Positions 14,751-25,589 of a DNA stretch of 64,000 bases are shown here, in pieces (within the stretch, counting starts at the first letter, position 1; the number at the start of each line of letters is the position of its first letter). The position numbers and the translations under genes are program-made. Source of the stretch: Balneolaceae bacterium (GTDB lineage Bacteria > Bacteroidota > Rhodothermia > Balneolales > Balneolaceae); NCBI GenBank assembly GCA_020832285.1, contig JAFIFB010000038.1, positions 31,338-95,337 of the forward strand. The letters are read 5' to 3'. The notes under the pieces are model-generated. The model was not told where the DNA came from, did no database searches, and was given only the letters and a program-made list of their open reading frames with translations.

Positions 14751-17303
14751 TTACTGAGGTTCGTTATCCAGTTTCTGTTCAATCAGGCGCAAGATTGTAC
14801 CGTCATCCAGGTAGGGGCGCAGGTAAGTTCCAGGACAGGATGTATCTGCCCAGTCGTAATGACCGTAAATGTCATCTGTTCTGAGGGCATATTTTTGAAT
14901 GGCATAGGCCATCATTTCAGCAATGGCCTCTATTTGCGCTTCGGTTGGTTCCTGCAGGTTGTAGTTCCCCATTACACTAATTAGTAGATGTCCCCTTGGA
15001 TCATAACTGGTATTGGTTTCTCCGACAAGATTTGGATCCCGCCCTTCGTAAATAGTGCCGTCCAGGCCGATGAGGTAATGGTAAGGTACATCCCACCAAT
15101 TTCGTTCTTCGGCACCCCATTCATATAGTCCGCGAAGCACCGATATCGGATCATCATCTTCGGTGAGCGGCTCGGTACTGCCGGTGTGGTGCAGGGTAAT
15201 TTTGTTGATTCGGTGTGGTACCCTAAAACGGTCAAATGCTGTACCGGTTTCTCTCATCGCTGCCCGGTCCACAGGAAGTGAAGCCACTGTAGCGATTTCA
15301 AACTGGGAGAGGCCGTTTTCAAAATTCAAATCGAGCAGCCCGATGTGGTAGCCATACCAGTTAAATGCTTCCCCTTTTTGGATAGACTTGCTTTCGGAAA
15401 CTCCGTTTCTATAGAGCTGAATGCGAATAGTCTCGCTTTCCCGTCGGCGGGCTTCTTCATCGTCTATTCCGTGAACTGGCGCTTTGAAGAGATGATCGGG
15501 GGCAACAGCCGACCGCAGCATTCTTGAAACCACAAGCGTGAGGTCCCGGAATTGAAGGGTATCTCCCTGAGACAGGTTACGCCGAATGGCAGTGGCTTTG
15601 TACCCGCCCGGCTCGGTTTGAGCCCATTTGTTTCGTTTGACAATAGTTGGCGGTTGAATGGTGGTGGTGTCGTTGCTTACCGATTCGACCTGATCTTGCA
15701 AAACATCGACAATATCGCTTTCCAGTCCTATTCGGTTTACCGCTGATACATATATTTTATCTGGGCGGAGCATCGCTTCTCCTCCATGGAAAACTGTTTC
15801 TATACGTTGTCCGGGTATTACCTCAATCTCCCAACGGCCATTTTTTTTAGTTCTTAATATCCACCAGCGAACATCATCACCCGGTGCCGGCTGAAGGTGC
15901 AGAGCCCAGTGATCTCCGTAATCTCGAATTGAGGTTTCAGGAGGTGATGGAATCACTCCGTAGTCCATCCAGGGAGAAGCGGGAATGAGTGAGGTAAGCG
16001 AATGCACTCCCGATGAGAATTTCCGGTTAAACTGATCTGGATTTTCGAGAAAGGCACGCATACTGAAATGAACTGCACCGGTAACTTCGGGGAAACCTCT
16101 TGCAGTATATACCTGGCCGGTAATTTCTTCATGAGGCCAGGTTACATTTTCGGTCCAAATACGACTGGTGTATATTCCGGGCCAGATGTGGCGCCCGTGG
16201 CCATTTTGTTCCACCCACCACTGCAAAACAACGGGAAAAGGCTGTGGAGTCTGATCGATACGGTAGTAGATTTGAGGGGTGAGATAGTCTACCCAGCCCT
16301 CTTTTAGCCAAAGGCGGGCGTCGGCATAAAGCTCTTCGTACGCATCAAAACCGGTAGTGTGTTCGGGATAGCCCGGGCGCCAGATTCCGAACGGACTGAT
16401 TCCAAACTTTATGTGCGGTTTCTTCTTTTTTATTTGTTCTGAAAGTTCTTTCATTAACAAATTCACGTTATTTCTCCGCCAGTCGCCCCGGGAGAGGGTA
16501 TTTCCAGATTCCCGGGCTCGCCGCCAGCTTTCATCATCGGGGAAATCATTACCTCCGTCGTAGGAAGGGTAGGGGTAGAAATAATCATCAAAATGAACTC
16601 CGTCAATATCATAGCGCTCCACTACATCCATGATGACGCGAATTGTGTGCTCTTTAACTTCGGGCAGTCCTGGATCCATCCACAAAAAATTACCATATCT
16701 GTGTACATGTTCAGGGTTCGTTCTGCTGATATGATCCGGTGAAATCTCCGACCGGTTCGTCGGGTGAAGCGCTCTGTAGGGGTTGAACCAGGCGTGGAGC
16801 TCCAGCCCTCGTTTGTGTGCTTCATTAATGGTAAACTCAAGCGGATCGTAGTAGGGAAGAGGTGATCGTCCCATTCGTCCGGTAAGGTAGTAGGACCAGG
16901 GTTCATAGGGTGAATAATAGAGTGCATCGGCGGCCGGCCTGACCTGAAGAATCACCGCATTAAAATGGAGTGCAGCGGCGCGGTCCAGAATTTTGATCAT
17001 TTCCTCTTTTTGCTGAGAAACAGGCAGTCCGGGCTGAGAAGGCCAGTCAATATTAGCAACTGTGGCCACCCAAACAGCCCGGAACTCTTTTTGAGGCTTC
17101 AGGTGAGCTTCATACTCAACTGTTGTCAGGGTTTCGGTAACAGAAAGCTCCTCCTCAGGCTCGGCAGGTGTTACTTCGGATTCTTGTTCCGGCTCCGGTT
17201 CATGAACCGTTGGTTCGGGGGTACGGCAACCGAAAGCAAGAATCAGCAAACTTGAAAGTATTAAGAGCCAAAAGAATTGTTTTTTCTGATACATCCGGCA
17301 CAA
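14751..17303 (-). CDS. Lipoprotein fusing a GHL10/DigH-type glycosidase to a PGRP amidase
   Basis: 850 residues. A lipobox (LAFGC) and a Glu/Pro-rich linker precede a DUF187/GHL10 TIM-barrel (about 65-400: FRAVWVATVANIDWPS, NAVILQVRPAADALYYS, IDGVHFDDYFYPY). Members such as E. coli DigH cut glycan strands already stripped of peptides. The middle (about 430-690) is beta-rich. The C terminus (695-850) is an Amidase_2/PGRP domain with zinc ligands in LHHTGS (about 705) and GHYDWADTSCPG (His815, Cys823; the eight-residue spacing equals that of T7 lysozyme). N-acetylmuramoyl-L-alanine amidases remove stem peptides, which would create the glycosidase substrate. The fusion therefore suggests a two-step peptidoglycan turnover enzyme. 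It appears monocistronic. Confidence 0.88.
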   Translation of the reverse strand: MCRMYQKKQFFWLLILSSLLILAFGCRTPEPTVHEPEPEQESEVTPAEPEEELSVTETLTTVEYEAHLKPQKEFRAVWVATVANIDWPSQPGLPVSQQKEEMIKILDRAAALHFNAVILQVRPAADALYYSPYEPWSYYLTGRMGRSPLPYYDPLEFTINEAHKRGLELHAWFNPYRALHPTNRSEISPDHISRTNPEHVHRYGNFLWMDPGLPEVKEHTIRVIMDVVERYDIDGVHFDDYFYPYPSYDGGNDFPDDESWRRARESGNTLSRGDWRRNNVNLLMKELSEQIKKKKPHIKFGISPFGIWRPGYPEHTTGFDAYEELYADARLWLKEGWVDYLTPQIYYRIDQTPQPFPVVLQWWVEQNGHGRHIWPGIYTSRIWTENVTWPHEEITGQVYTARGFPEVTGAVHFSMRAFLENPDQFNRKFSSGVHSLTSLIPASPWMDYGVIPSPPETSIRDYGDHWALHLQPAPGDDVRWWILRTKKNGRWEIEVIPGQRIETVFHGGEAMLRPDKIYVSAVNRIGLESDIVDVLQDQVESVSNDTTTIQPPTIVKRNKWAQTEPGGYKATAIRRNLSQGDTLQFRDLTLVVSRMLRSAVAPDHLFKAPVHGIDDEEARRRESETIRIQLYRNGVSESKSIQKGEAFNWYGYHIGLLDLNFENGLSQFEIATVASLPVDRAAMRETGTAFDRFRVPHRINKITLHHTGSTEPLTEDDDPISVLRGLYEWGAEERNWWDVPYHYLIGLDGTIYEGRDPNLVGETNTSYDPRGHLLISVMGNYNLQEPTEAQIEAIAEMMAYAIQKYALRTDDIYGHYDWADTSCPGTYLRPYLDDGTILRLIEQKLDNEPQ

Positions 17304-17654
17304 AATTCAGGTGAAATATTTCAGGGGGAAGATAGTACGGCTTTTAATGATAAAACTCTATTTGCTTTTATAAAGTGTGGTGCCGGAATATTATTTTTCT
17401 CATTTTGATTGTAATCTTGCTGAAATTGATATTTTGAATTCAACCGTTACCTGTTATTTATCAAATAGTTATTATTGGAAAAGGCTCCTTGATAGTAAAA
17501 ACAATAAAGAAGGAATATTGGCCCATGAAACCAATATCATCAGGCCTGCCTCTGTTGACAGCTGATGTCTGATAGCTTTTAGCTAATAACCATTTTTCAA
17601 CGTCACATTATTATACAGGCAAAACTAACTGTTACACCATTCTTTTGAATTTAA
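17304..17654. other. Intergenic region without recognisable genes
   Basis: 351 AT-rich bases between two minus-strand genes. A 62-codon plus-strand frame exists but has no coding features. The part near 17304-17370 should contain the promoter of the glycosidase-amidase gene. No strong hairpin is seen. Confidence 0.5.
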
Positions 17655-20600
17655 TCAAATACTTGGGAAGCGAATGAAAAAAGATGTGCCATGCCCCTTT
17701 TTTGAATCAAACCAAATGTCGCCGCCGTGTTCTTCTACAATTTTTTTGGTAATGGCCAGTCCCAGACCTGTGCCGCTTGATTTAGTAGAAAATTTCGGTA
17801 GAAAAATTTTGTCGCGGTCTTTTTCATCAATGCCATGTCCGTTGTCTTTGACCTGAATCATGGCGTGATCTTTCATTTTTTTGAGTGTGATCTGTATTTC
17901 AGCCTTTTGAGGGCTGCACGCCTCGATAGCATTTTTGATAAGATTGATCAATGCCCGTCTCAGTTCATCTTCCACACCAGATACGGTCACCTCTTTTTTT
18001 GGAATGATACAGTGGATTTCTGCAGAGTTATCGTGTTCATACAGATCAGCAACAGATTGTACAAGTTCGGTCAGACTCAAAGGCTCTTTTGGTTCATCAA
18101 TCGGTTTTGCAAATTTCGAAAAATCGGAAGCAATTTTATTCAATGATTCGATCTGCTCGATAATGTTTGTCGCCATTTTTTCGATAGCAGGCTTCAAATC
18201 TATTGCCCGGCCGGGGTTTCCATCGAGCTGCCGCTGGAGGTGCTGCAGGTTCAGTTTCATCGGGGTGAGCGGATTTTTAATTTCATGAGCAACCTGTTGT
18301 GCCATCTCTTTCCATGCAGATTCTCGCTCAGCCTTCATGAGCTCTTTCTGAGCGTGATCGAGCCGATGCACCATTGTATTGTAGGCATCAGCAAGTGAAC
18401 CGATTTCATCCTGGCTGGTAACGGCAACTTTGGTTTTCATGTCGCCGCGGGAGATTTTGTTCAGCCCTACCTGAATCAGCTTCAGCGGTTTTGTAAGTTG
18501 ATTCGAGAGAAAAACAGAACCGGCTATAAACAAAGAAAAAATAAACAGGTACACAACAAAAAGGTAGCTGGTGGTTTCGAGGAGCTGCTCTTCATAAACA
18601 GGTGATTGCAAAAATGTGGGGATAGCAATGGCTCCGATGGGTGTTCCGTCGGCATCAGAGAGAGATCGATAACCGATCAGCATTTCGTCGGTGCCAATTT
18701 CACTGGAAGCAACATAGTGGATACGCTCACGGTTAAAGAGAAAATCGTACACGGGGTAAGGCATGGTGGCCGGTACCAGGTGCTGCTGAAAAATTTGTGG
18801 AGTAGTGGAGACCGCAACAGAGCGGCCGAAATAAAGTACAAGATCCACATTAAGCGGGGTCGTGATTTCTGATAACAGTTCAGATGCATCAGAATCTTCC
18901 GAGAACAAGTCCCGGTCTTTCATCGCTTCGGCTACGCTGCTTAGACTGTTGACCAGCTCCCTTTCAACATTCTTTTCATTTTGTATGTCCACCGCATACT
19001 GGGTGGCAAAAATCAGTACAATCAGAAAGAGTATGGTAGCAAGGGCAAGTCCATCTACCAGTCGATCTCTGAACCTGCGATTTTGACCGAAAAGGCTGTA
19101 ATGCCCAAATCCGGCCATGCCGAGCAATGAGAAACAGAACAGACCGAAAAAAATGAGCACAACCTGCAGGCGAAAGAATGAGAAGAGGTGATGGTTAAAT
19201 CCCGGAACAGGAGTACTTGCCTTGATGACAGTGCGTTCATCATGACTTACCAATACTTCACGGAATGAGCCGTCTGACGTGATATTGGTGAAAAAACTTA
19301 CAGAGTTTTGTCGTGCAATTTCTGCTTCCTGCTGAGGTAGTTTATTGTATTGGGGCTGATTATGATAAATACCGCGAACAGTGCTGGCTGTTAACCGCTC
19401 GCCCAGATACTCGGCAATATAGTAACTCTGTTTCCAGTCGTTCCTGGTTGCGGCAGAGAGAACCGCTCGCATCGGTTTGTTGTAGTCGAGACGTTCTTTA
19501 AATACATCACCAGCAATCCAGGCAATCATATTTTCTGGCCGATCGGCATCATAAATTGGGATCCAGCCCCTGTCCAGAGCTGTATAGCGGTCTGAAACAG
19601 CAGGGCGTCCCCAAATTACCGGACGGTTGGTTTGCCAGCGAATCTGCTCCCCGCGATAGGAACGGAGCATTGTGTCGGTTGTAAAAACTCGAGACCAGGC
19701 AGGAGTTTCCAATGTTGTGGAATAGTTTGTGATCTCTTCATTTCCGGGTGTAAGCAAGCGAATATGAAACGAATGATTTTTCCATTCCGGCTTGATATTG
19801 GACTGAACCGAACGCTGAAAATAACCTTGTACAAGTTGCCGCTGCTGTCCGATTTCCACCTCAGTAAGATGAGAGAGATCCGTCTCAATCTCTGAAAGCA
19901 GATCGAAAAGGATGTCACGGGTATTGAATGCGTCTTCATCGGTGTATAAAGTAATTTGGTGAAGAAGCTCCCGGTCGACCCGGTCTTTTGAGGTGTCCCA
20001 GATGATAAAATAGACCGATGCGGAAATTACAAAAACCCCAATCATCAATTTTCTGAATCCCGACATTTTGTACCAATGGTCGGGATATTTGTAAAGTTGA
20101 TAACTGATGAGCAGATAAAGGAGAAAAAGGGTGAGGGTGATAGAAAACATTCGGGTGAAGAACAGGTTTTCTTCAACAGCGAGATCAACGAAAAAATAAA
20201 AACAGATGAAGCTGAATATAGCAATAACAGAGATCAGTGCTGTTTTTCCCTCTTCGCTCAGCATTAAAAAATATCCTGCTGAAAGAATAATGCCTGATGC
20301 AGCTGTGAGAAAGATTCCCGAAAAAATGTAGAAGATAAACGACTGGATATCCGGAGACAGTTCAAGATCCAGGAGGGGTATGTGGCTTTCTGTTAAAAGT
20401 GTTTGAGTGGAGAATACAAAAAAAAGCAAAAGTATCAGGCAGAGGGCTCCATAGAGAACTGAAAATGCCAGTGTCCGAAAGTGCTCTTCATTACGGTTAG
20501 CGCTCAGAGAAAATCGGAGAAGATTGTGAAAGCTGACAAAGAGCAGAAACAGAAAAAAAGCATTAATAATGTATTCGGCCAGAAGATAGACCGTTTCGTG

Positions 20601-21509
20601 ATCTGTTACCATCCCTCCTGAAATAAACAGGGATATCCAATAATTTAATAGGCCTGTTAATAATACTGCCGGCCACAATATGAAAATCAGTAAAATTTGT
20701 ATGATGTGAAGTAATTTACTTTTACGGATGGTTGACCAAACCACCAAAAGCAGAAATGACGATAGAAATATGGCAATGTGAAAAGCAAATCGCCACTGAT
20801 AGTGTGTTTCGTTCTGGGTCTGCAGATAGCTGTGCGAAAGTTCCAGAGGAGCATAAACTACACCGACAGAATCGGTTCGAGGTGTTGAAAGAGTGCGCTG
20901 AATCGAGTTTCCGGGAATAGAGCCAAAATAACTATATCGTACGGGGAAGCTATTGCGAAGCCCTGGATCATCAGAAAGCTGATATTCAACATTCTTGATA
21001 AAGGGAAGATCTGTAGTTTGAGCCAGCCGCCTTGCTGTTGAAATATTGAAACGTTCATCTTCAATCGTTAACTGCTGCCGGTTCAGCAGAACAACTACAT
21101 TATTAAAACTTGTGATGGTTGTGTAAGTAGTGTCACTTTCGCTTTCCGAAAAAGGAGGTTGGGGGTTTAGGTCAAAACCTTTCCAAAGCCAGGAATCCCC
21201 GTTTTTATAAATGCTGATTCCCCAAAAGTTTTTTTGCGATAGCCGGTTATAAACAGGCATACGACCCTGGTTGGTTTCAGCTGCGTGCTGTACAAGAGTT
21301 CTTATTTCTGCAGATTCCTCTTCAAGCTCGGTATAGATTTGATGAAAAAGAGTTACAGCATCATCCAGACTTCGGTCAATAATAAGGGCAAGTGCTTCAT
21401 CACCGGTGGCAGACCTGTGTGCACTAAATTCCATAATGCCGTAGCCCGCGAGGAGTAAAATCAGCAGGGATGAGGCCAGCTTTGCAGGGTATTTGGTGAA
21501 TATTGTCAA
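17655..21509 (-). CDS. Very large NtrY-like membrane sensor histidine kinase
   Basis: 1284 residues, far above the roughly 700 of typical NtrY. From the N terminus: a membrane anchor and extracytoplasmic region (about 30-235); a block of about eight membrane segments (240-500); a second extracytoplasmic region (about 510-780); two membrane helices around 790-860; a third external region to about 1000; a membrane helix; and a HAMP linker ([20 protein letters not shown]). The kinase core has the H-box [15 protein letters not shown] (His near 1073), N-box [10 protein letters not shown] and G-boxes DNGHGI and GTGLGLAI. The H-box resembles NtrY, which acts with NtrX-type sigma-54 regulators. A candidate partner lies at 50033, but no regulator is adjacent. 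Confidence 0.88.
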   Translation of the reverse strand: MTIFTKYPAKLASSLLILLLAGYGIMEFSAHRSATGDEALALIIDRSLDDAVTLFHQIYTELEEESAEIRTLVQHAAETNQGRMPVYNRLSQKNFWGISIYKNGDSWLWKGFDLNPQPPFSESESDTTYTTITSFNNVVVLLNRQQLTIEDERFNISTARRLAQTTDLPFIKNVEYQLSDDPGLRNSFPVRYSYFGSIPGNSIQRTLSTPRTDSVGVVYAPLELSHSYLQTQNETHYQWRFAFHIAIFLSSFLLLVVWSTIRKSKLLHIIQILLIFILWPAVLLTGLLNYWISLFISGGMVTDHETVYLLAEYIINAFFLFLLFVSFHNLLRFSLSANRNEEHFRTLAFSVLYGALCLILLLFFVFSTQTLLTESHIPLLDLELSPDIQSFIFYIFSGIFLTAASGIILSAGYFLMLSEEGKTALISVIAIFSFICFYFFVDLAVEENLFFTRMFSITLTLFLLYLLISYQLYKYPDHWYKMSGFRKLMIGVFVISASVYFIIWDTSKDRVDRELLHQITLYTDEDAFNTRDILFDLLSEIETDLSHLTEVEIGQQRQLVQGYFQRSVQSNIKPEWKNHSFHIRLLTPGNEEITNYSTTLETPAWSRVFTTDTMLRSYRGEQIRWQTNRPVIWGRPAVSDRYTALDRGWIPIYDADRPENMIAWIAGDVFKERLDYNKPMRAVLSAATRNDWKQSYYIAEYLGERLTASTVRGIYHNQPQYNKLPQQEAEIARQNSVSFFTNITSDGSFREVLVSHDERTVIKASTPVPGFNHHLFSFFRLQVVLIFFGLFCFSLLGMAGFGHYSLFGQNRRFRDRLVDGLALATILFLIVLIFATQYAVDIQNEKNVERELVNSLSSVAEAMKDRDLFSEDSDASELLSEITTPLNVDLVLYFGRSVAVSTTPQIFQQHLVPATMPYPVYDFLFNRERIHYVASSEIGTDEMLIGYRSLSDADGTPIGAIAIPTFLQSPVYEEQLLETTSYLFVVYLFIFSLFIAGSVFLSNQLTKPLKLIQVGLNKISRGDMKTKVAVTSQDEIGSLADAYNTMVHRLDHAQKELMKAERESAWKEMAQQVAHEIKNPLTPMKLNLQHLQRQLDGNPGRAIDLKPAIEKMATNIIEQIESLNKIASDFSKFAKPIDEPKEPLSLTELVQSVADLYEHDNSAEIHCIIPKKEVTVSGVEDELRRALINLIKNAIEACSPQKAEIQITLKKMKDHAMIQVKDNGHGIDEKDRDKIFLPKFSTKSSGTGLGLAITKKIVEEHGGDIWFDSKKGHGTSFFIRFPSI

Positions 21510-21796
21510 AAAAACGAAAGCCAGTTTAATTTTTTTGCGCCAAGTTGATCAAAGAATGCCTCAAAAACCTGGCAATGAAATGAATTGATGATAGCTCAAT
21601 AAAAAAATTCATCAAAATGTTTCTGAAGCAATTTATGGGGCAGAGTCAACGGCAAATTGCACACCCAGTACCGTTAATGCAACTTTTCAGGAAAAGTTCC
21701 TTTTTTAATGACAGATTTCAAACCGACCTCATGTTGTTGTGTATTTAGGTTTTTCAGGTAAGAAATCAGATAGCAATTAATGTGATGGGTTACATC

Positions 21797-22213
21797 TTAT
21801 TCGTCCGATATTTCTGTAATAACTGCATCGTTCCACATCCGTTCGATGCCGTAGAAATTTCGTTTTTCCTCACTGAAAATGTGTACAACTACATTTACAT
21901 AATCCAGAATAATCCACCTTCTTGCATCCATGCCTTCCTGTTTCCAGACATTTTCACCAATTTTCTCTTTTACTTTTTCGAGTGCACTGTTGGCAAGGGC
22001 ACGGATTTGCGTTTCCGATGTGCCGTGGCAGACCAGGAAATAATCGGTTAATGTGGTAAGCTCTCTTACATCCAGTAATTTAATGTCTCTTGCTTTTTTT
22101 TCGAGTAAACCCTCAGTTATAACATTGATCAACAGTTCTGAGTCAGAAGTTTTGCCGGGGGCGTTTGTGGAAAATTTAGATTGTGCAATTTCAGTAGATT
22201 TTGTCATAGGCAT
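21797..22213 (-). CDS. rsfS: Ribosomal silencing factor RsfS
   Basis: 138 residues of the RsfS/Iojap family. The protein binds L14 on the large ribosomal subunit and prevents joining of the subunits when nutrients fall. Diagnostic text: KKARDIKLLDVRELTTLTDYFLV split as LLDVRELTTLTDYF and VCHGTSETQIRALA, then EGMDARRWIILDY and VVVHIF. An N-terminal extension of about 22 residues precedes the family core. It is 18 bp downstream of the LytR_C gene on the same strand; rsfS and LytR_C genes are commonly paired. Confidence 0.95.
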   Translation of the reverse strand: MPMTKSTEIAQSKFSTNAPGKTSDSELLINVITEGLLEKKARDIKLLDVRELTTLTDYFLVCHGTSETQIRALANSALEKVKEKIGENVWKQEGMDARRWIILDYVNVVVHIFSEEKRNFYGIERMWNDAVITEISDE

Positions 22214-22231
22214 ATAATTGGTAATAGTTTA

Positions 22232-22687
22232 TTAAAAGTTTAATGAATCGTAGTCGGATCCGATTACCAGAGTAACATCAAGGTAAAAGTCGGGTGACTG
22301 TTCACGTAATACCTGTTCTTCGGGTATTCCAAGAGCTTTGGCCACTTTTATGGCGTTTTCCATCTGTCCGCTCCGGGATATGACAATGCTTTCAGAAAGG
22401 TTAAAATGATCGTAATTGCCGGTTTCAACCACATCGAACCCAAACCCCCGAAGCTGATCAGTAAATCGAGTGGCGATTCCGGGTACTCCGCATCCATTTA
22501 AAACTTCGAGCTGTATGACGTTGCTTACTAGGACAGGGTCAACCGTTGTTCGTTCTGCTGCAATCCTTGGATAAATAATTCGTGATCCCAGAGCAACCAA
22601 AAGAATAATTAGAAGAACTCCCAGAAAACCGATGGCAGAGTTCAGAAAAAGATGGTTCCGGTTGTCTTGGTTTGATGTTTCCGTCAT
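22232..22687 (-). CDS. Membrane-anchored LytR C-terminal domain protein
   Basis: 151 residues. One N-terminal membrane helix (about 14-36, GFLGVLLIILLVALG) is followed by an extracytoplasmic LytR_C domain (PF13399) with the hallmark LEVLNGCGVPGIATRF, then VVETGNYDHFNLSES and the closing VTLVIGSDYDSL. Unlike LCP-family LytR proteins there is no catalytic LCP domain. The role is unknown, though the domain is linked to cell-envelope proteins. It sits 18 bp before rsfS and 9 bp after the small secreted protein gene, forming a three-gene unit. Confidence 0.85.
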   Translation of the reverse strand: MTETSNQDNRNHLFLNSAIGFLGVLLIILLVALGSRIIYPRIAAERTTVDPVLVSNVIQLEVLNGCGVPGIATRFTDQLRGFGFDVVETGNYDHFNLSESIVISRSGQMENAIKVAKALGIPEEQVLREQSPDFYLDVTLVIGSDYDSLNF

Positions 22688-22696
22688 TAAAAACGT

Positions 22697-23212
22697 TTAG
22701 TAGCGGGGAGACATTCTGTTGAATGGTGAGTAGTAATTACTTCGTCCGTATGGACCAAATCCGTGACCATAATAAGCAGGTCTCTGTGAGAATTGGAGTG
22801 AAAGACGGGCGTTATCAGAAATTTTATAGTCAATTCGTGCCTGATCTACAATAATCTGTGCTCCGAGGCTATTATCATTGTTCATAAAGCTGTTACCGAA
22901 GGGAGCGTGCAGTACCGAAACATCAAGTTGAGCATCAAAGCGCTCACTCAGATCGAAATGCATGTGGTTGGTGTAAGCATTGATATTTTGCATCTGTCCG
23001 CCGAAGCTGCTAAATGTCATAGAGTAGGAGTGATCCATTGTCATATTGAGGAGATTCATCCAGCTCCCAATAGTGCTTTCTCCACTCGATCCGGAGTGAG
23101 TCATTGTAGCAGAATACTCTTCGGGTTGATATTTAAGATCTTGTCTGAGCTGTGCTTCAGCAATCAGTGTTATAGAAAAAAACAAGATGATAAAGGCGGA
23201 TGTAAATTTCAT
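22697..23212 (-). CDS. Small secreted protein of unknown function
   Basis: 171 residues with a clear signal peptide (FIILFFSITLIAEAQ, cleavage about residue 20). The mature part is rich in Ser, Met, Asn and Tyr. It has alternating beta-like segments (MTMDHSYSMTFSSFGG, HFDLSERFDAQLDVSV, DYKISDNARLSLQFSQ) and ends in a Tyr/Pro/Gly-rich tail (YYGHGFGPYGRSNYY). This could be a small outer-membrane or surface-associated beta protein. I do not recognise a family. It is the first gene of the unit with LytR_C and rsfS. Confidence 0.7.
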   Translation of the reverse strand: MKFTSAFIILFFSITLIAEAQLRQDLKYQPEEYSATMTHSGSSGESTIGSWMNLLNMTMDHSYSMTFSSFGGQMQNINAYTNHMHFDLSERFDAQLDVSVLHAPFGNSFMNNDNSLGAQIIVDQARIDYKISDNARLSLQFSQRPAYYGHGFGPYGRSNYYSPFNRMSPRY

Positions 23213-23628
23213 AGTTTTCAGTGTTTCTTATCAAACGTATCAGTCTCTTTAATAATTATACATAAATAGAAGGAGACAGTAAATATATTTTGTGAGATGA
23301 ATGAATAAAAAATTACAGGCTGAATGTATCTAACTTAATCAAATGCGAATTTGTTGCTCGAACCCTGATTTCTCACCAAGAGATTTTCCCTCAGTATGAC
23401 ACTGATGCGCTATCAGCTACGTCGAAACTTCAATTATAGCAGGCGGCAAATTATTATTGAAGGACATTATACATTATATATATGAGGCTTGGACTATAAC
23501 TTTCCGATTTATTTTTTTGAATATATATTCTCAATAAGATAATATATGACAATATCTTTATATGTTTTAAAGGCCGTTCTTTTGCAAGGTCATTATATCA
23601 TATCAATTTTCAGCTATAAAGTATTATT
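23213..23628. other. Divergent intergenic region with a repeat-like tract
   Basis: 416 AT-rich bases between divergent genes, so it should hold promoters for both. A distinct tract at about 23350-23440 contains ACCAAGAGATTTTCCCTCAG and a GTCGAAAC-type segment that resembles dispersed intergenic repeats of the kind seen in related phyla. Read on the minus strand, part looks tRNA-like, but no acceptor stem can be drawn. Confidence 0.4.
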
Positions 23629-25368
23629 ATGTCCAAATCCAGAAAAGAATTTTTAACCGAATCGGGGCTTCTTGTTGGTGGTATGTTAACGGGAGGTGCG
23701 CTGTCCGGTTTTTCATCGCAAAAAACCATAGGTATTGCAGTACGGGAAAAGGGAACGGTGTCCGGGGAGGAAATGTGGGCAGACCTGGTTATCATCGGAG
23801 GGGGTACTGGTGGTTGTGCGGCCGCACTTTCTGCATTGAAACTCGGATTGAGTGTAATCATCACCGAGCCGACCGACTGGATTGGCGGTCAATTGACATC
23901 CCAGGCGGTACCGCCGGATGAGAATCCTTGGGTGGAGACATTCGGAGCTTCACAATCTTATCAGGGTTACCGGACGGCAGTTAGAAATTTTTATCGCAAT
24001 CACTATCCGCTTCGGCAAGATTTGCTTGAAGAAACCTACCTGAACCCCGGCGATGGCTGGGTTTCACGGATTTCGCACGAACCACAGGTGTCCGTGGCTG
24101 TTTTAGAAGCGATGCTTGCACCTTGGGTGAGCAACGGCAAGTTGAGGTTTTTGATGGAGCACCAACCCACGGAAGTTGAAACAGACGGAGATCAGTTTCG
24201 GGCTGTCCGTGTAAAAAGTTCGAGGACCGGAGAGTCGAAATGGTTGAAGGCTCCATGGTTTATCGATGCCACAGAAATGGGTGATTTGCTGAAGCTGGGC
24301 GATGTAGAATATGTGGTAGGTGCTGAAGGACAGGATCAGACCGGTGAACCGCACGCACCTTCTGAAGCTGACCCTGACAATGTGCAGGCTTTCAACCTCT
24401 GCTTTCTGCTGGAATATCAACCCGAAGAAAACTTTTTGATTGATAAACCGGACGAATATGAATTCTGGCGCGATTTTACACCCGATTTGACACCCCCATG
24501 GCCGGGTCCTCTGTTCAGTTTCACCTATACTCACCCAATGACACTGGAACCGCGGGAATTGCCATTCGATCCAATGGATCAGGACGGCTGGTGGGCCTAT
24601 CGGCAGGTGCTTAATCACCACAATTTCGAAGCGGGTTTTTATCGCGGTCCTATCTCCTGTATCAACTGGCCGCAACACGCATACCTGAAGGGGAAACTGG
24701 TGGATGTTTCTGATGAAGAAGCTAAAAAGCACCTCAATGGGGCCGAACAACTAAACCGTTCACTGATCTACTGGCTGCAAACCGAAGCACCAAGGCCGGA
24801 TGGCGGTGAAGGCTGGCCGGGATTACGCTTGAGAGGTGATATATTTGGTACGTCAAATGGTATGGCGAAACACGCCTATATTCGGGAAAGCCGCAGAATC
24901 AAAGCAATGTTTACCGTGCTGGAGCAGCATGTAGGCACCGAAGCACGGATGGCGGAAACAGGAATGAGTGAGGATGATGTGCGTGCAGCAGAGTTTCAGG
25001 ATTCAGTGGGGATCGGCGCCTATCGAATTGACCTGCACCCAAGTACGAAAGGCAACAACTACATAGACATCAGTTCACTTCCGTTTCAGATTCCGCTCGG
25101 AGCACTGATTCCGCAGCGTGTGAGAAATCTGGTTCCGGCCTGCAAAAATATAGGTACCACACATATAACCAATGGCTGTTACAGGCTTCAGCCTGTGGAG
25201 TGGAATATTGGTGAGTCAGCCGGAGCACTGATTGCGCTCTGCAACAAACACGGACTGGAACCTCACCAGGTTTACGAATCTTCCGTGCTGACATCCGATC
25301 TTCAGAAAACTCTTACAGAAATGGGGGTGCGTCTTAAATGGCCGCAGGATCAAGTGTATGCCTTGTGA
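23629..25368 (+). CDS. Exported FAD-dependent oxidoreductase
   Basis: 579 residues of the FAD_oxidored family (PF12831). The N terminus (SKSRKEFLTESGLLVGG) resembles a Tat signal with R-K in place of the twin Arg. The FAD-binding Rossmann motif IIGGGTGGCAAALSA lies near residue 52. Further family text includes DWIGGQLTSQAVPP, IDATEMGDLLKLG and, near the C terminus, PACKNIGTTHITNGCYRLQP and EWNIGESAGAL. Members occur in polysaccharide-degradation clusters, sometimes mislabelled xanthan lyase, and their substrates are mostly undefined. It is transcribed alone, 221 bp before greA. Confidence 0.85.
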   Translation: MSKSRKEFLTESGLLVGGMLTGGALSGFSSQKTIGIAVREKGTVSGEEMWADLVIIGGGTGGCAAALSALKLGLSVIITEPTDWIGGQLTSQAVPPDENPWVETFGASQSYQGYRTAVRNFYRNHYPLRQDLLEETYLNPGDGWVSRISHEPQVSVAVLEAMLAPWVSNGKLRFLMEHQPTEVETDGDQFRAVRVKSSRTGESKWLKAPWFIDATEMGDLLKLGDVEYVVGAEGQDQTGEPHAPSEADPDNVQAFNLCFLLEYQPEENFLIDKPDEYEFWRDFTPDLTPPWPGPLFSFTYTHPMTLEPRELPFDPMDQDGWWAYRQVLNHHNFEAGFYRGPISCINWPQHAYLKGKLVDVSDEEAKKHLNGAEQLNRSLIYWLQTEAPRPDGGEGWPGLRLRGDIFGTSNGMAKHAYIRESRRIKAMFTVLEQHVGTEARMAETGMSEDDVRAAEFQDSVGIGAYRIDLHPSTKGNNYIDISSLPFQIPLGALIPQRVRNLVPACKNIGTTHITNGCYRLQPVEWNIGESAGALIALCNKHGLEPHQVYESSVLTSDLQKTLTEMGVRLKWPQDQVYAL

Positions 25369-25554
25369 TGCTGTTGAGTGATAAAAGAAGGAAATTGGGA
25401 AATATTATATTTCAGAATAATTAAAATTGTGCCTGGTTACTTTTCATAAAAGCAAGTAAGATTTTAAGTTTGTTCTAAAATATAGTTGGGAAAACAGCCT
25501 CTATCATCATATTTTTACTGTTCTGAAAAAATATTGAACAGGAAATTTACAGAT

Positions 25555-25577
25555 AGCAGCTAGAGACTGCTTTTTTT
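25555..25577 (+). terminator. Weak terminator-like hairpin just upstream of greA
   Basis: AGCAG (25555-25559) pairs with CTGCT (25567-25571) around a seven-base loop, followed by a run of T to 25577. It ends 12 bases before the greA start. It may end the oxidoreductase transcript or attenuate greA. Confidence 0.4.
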
Positions 25578-25589
25578 GTTTTGTAAACG

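Noticed and set aside
17377..17565. 62-codon plus-strand frame between the amidase and kinase genes
   Set aside because: No ribosome binding site, domain or composition signal; expected by chance in AT-rich DNA.
23350..23440. tRNA-like text on the minus strand (GTAGCTGATAGCGC, CAT in a loop, GGGTTCGAGC)
   Set aside because: No seven-base acceptor stem, irregular anticodon stem and too long a variable region; more like a dispersed repeat.
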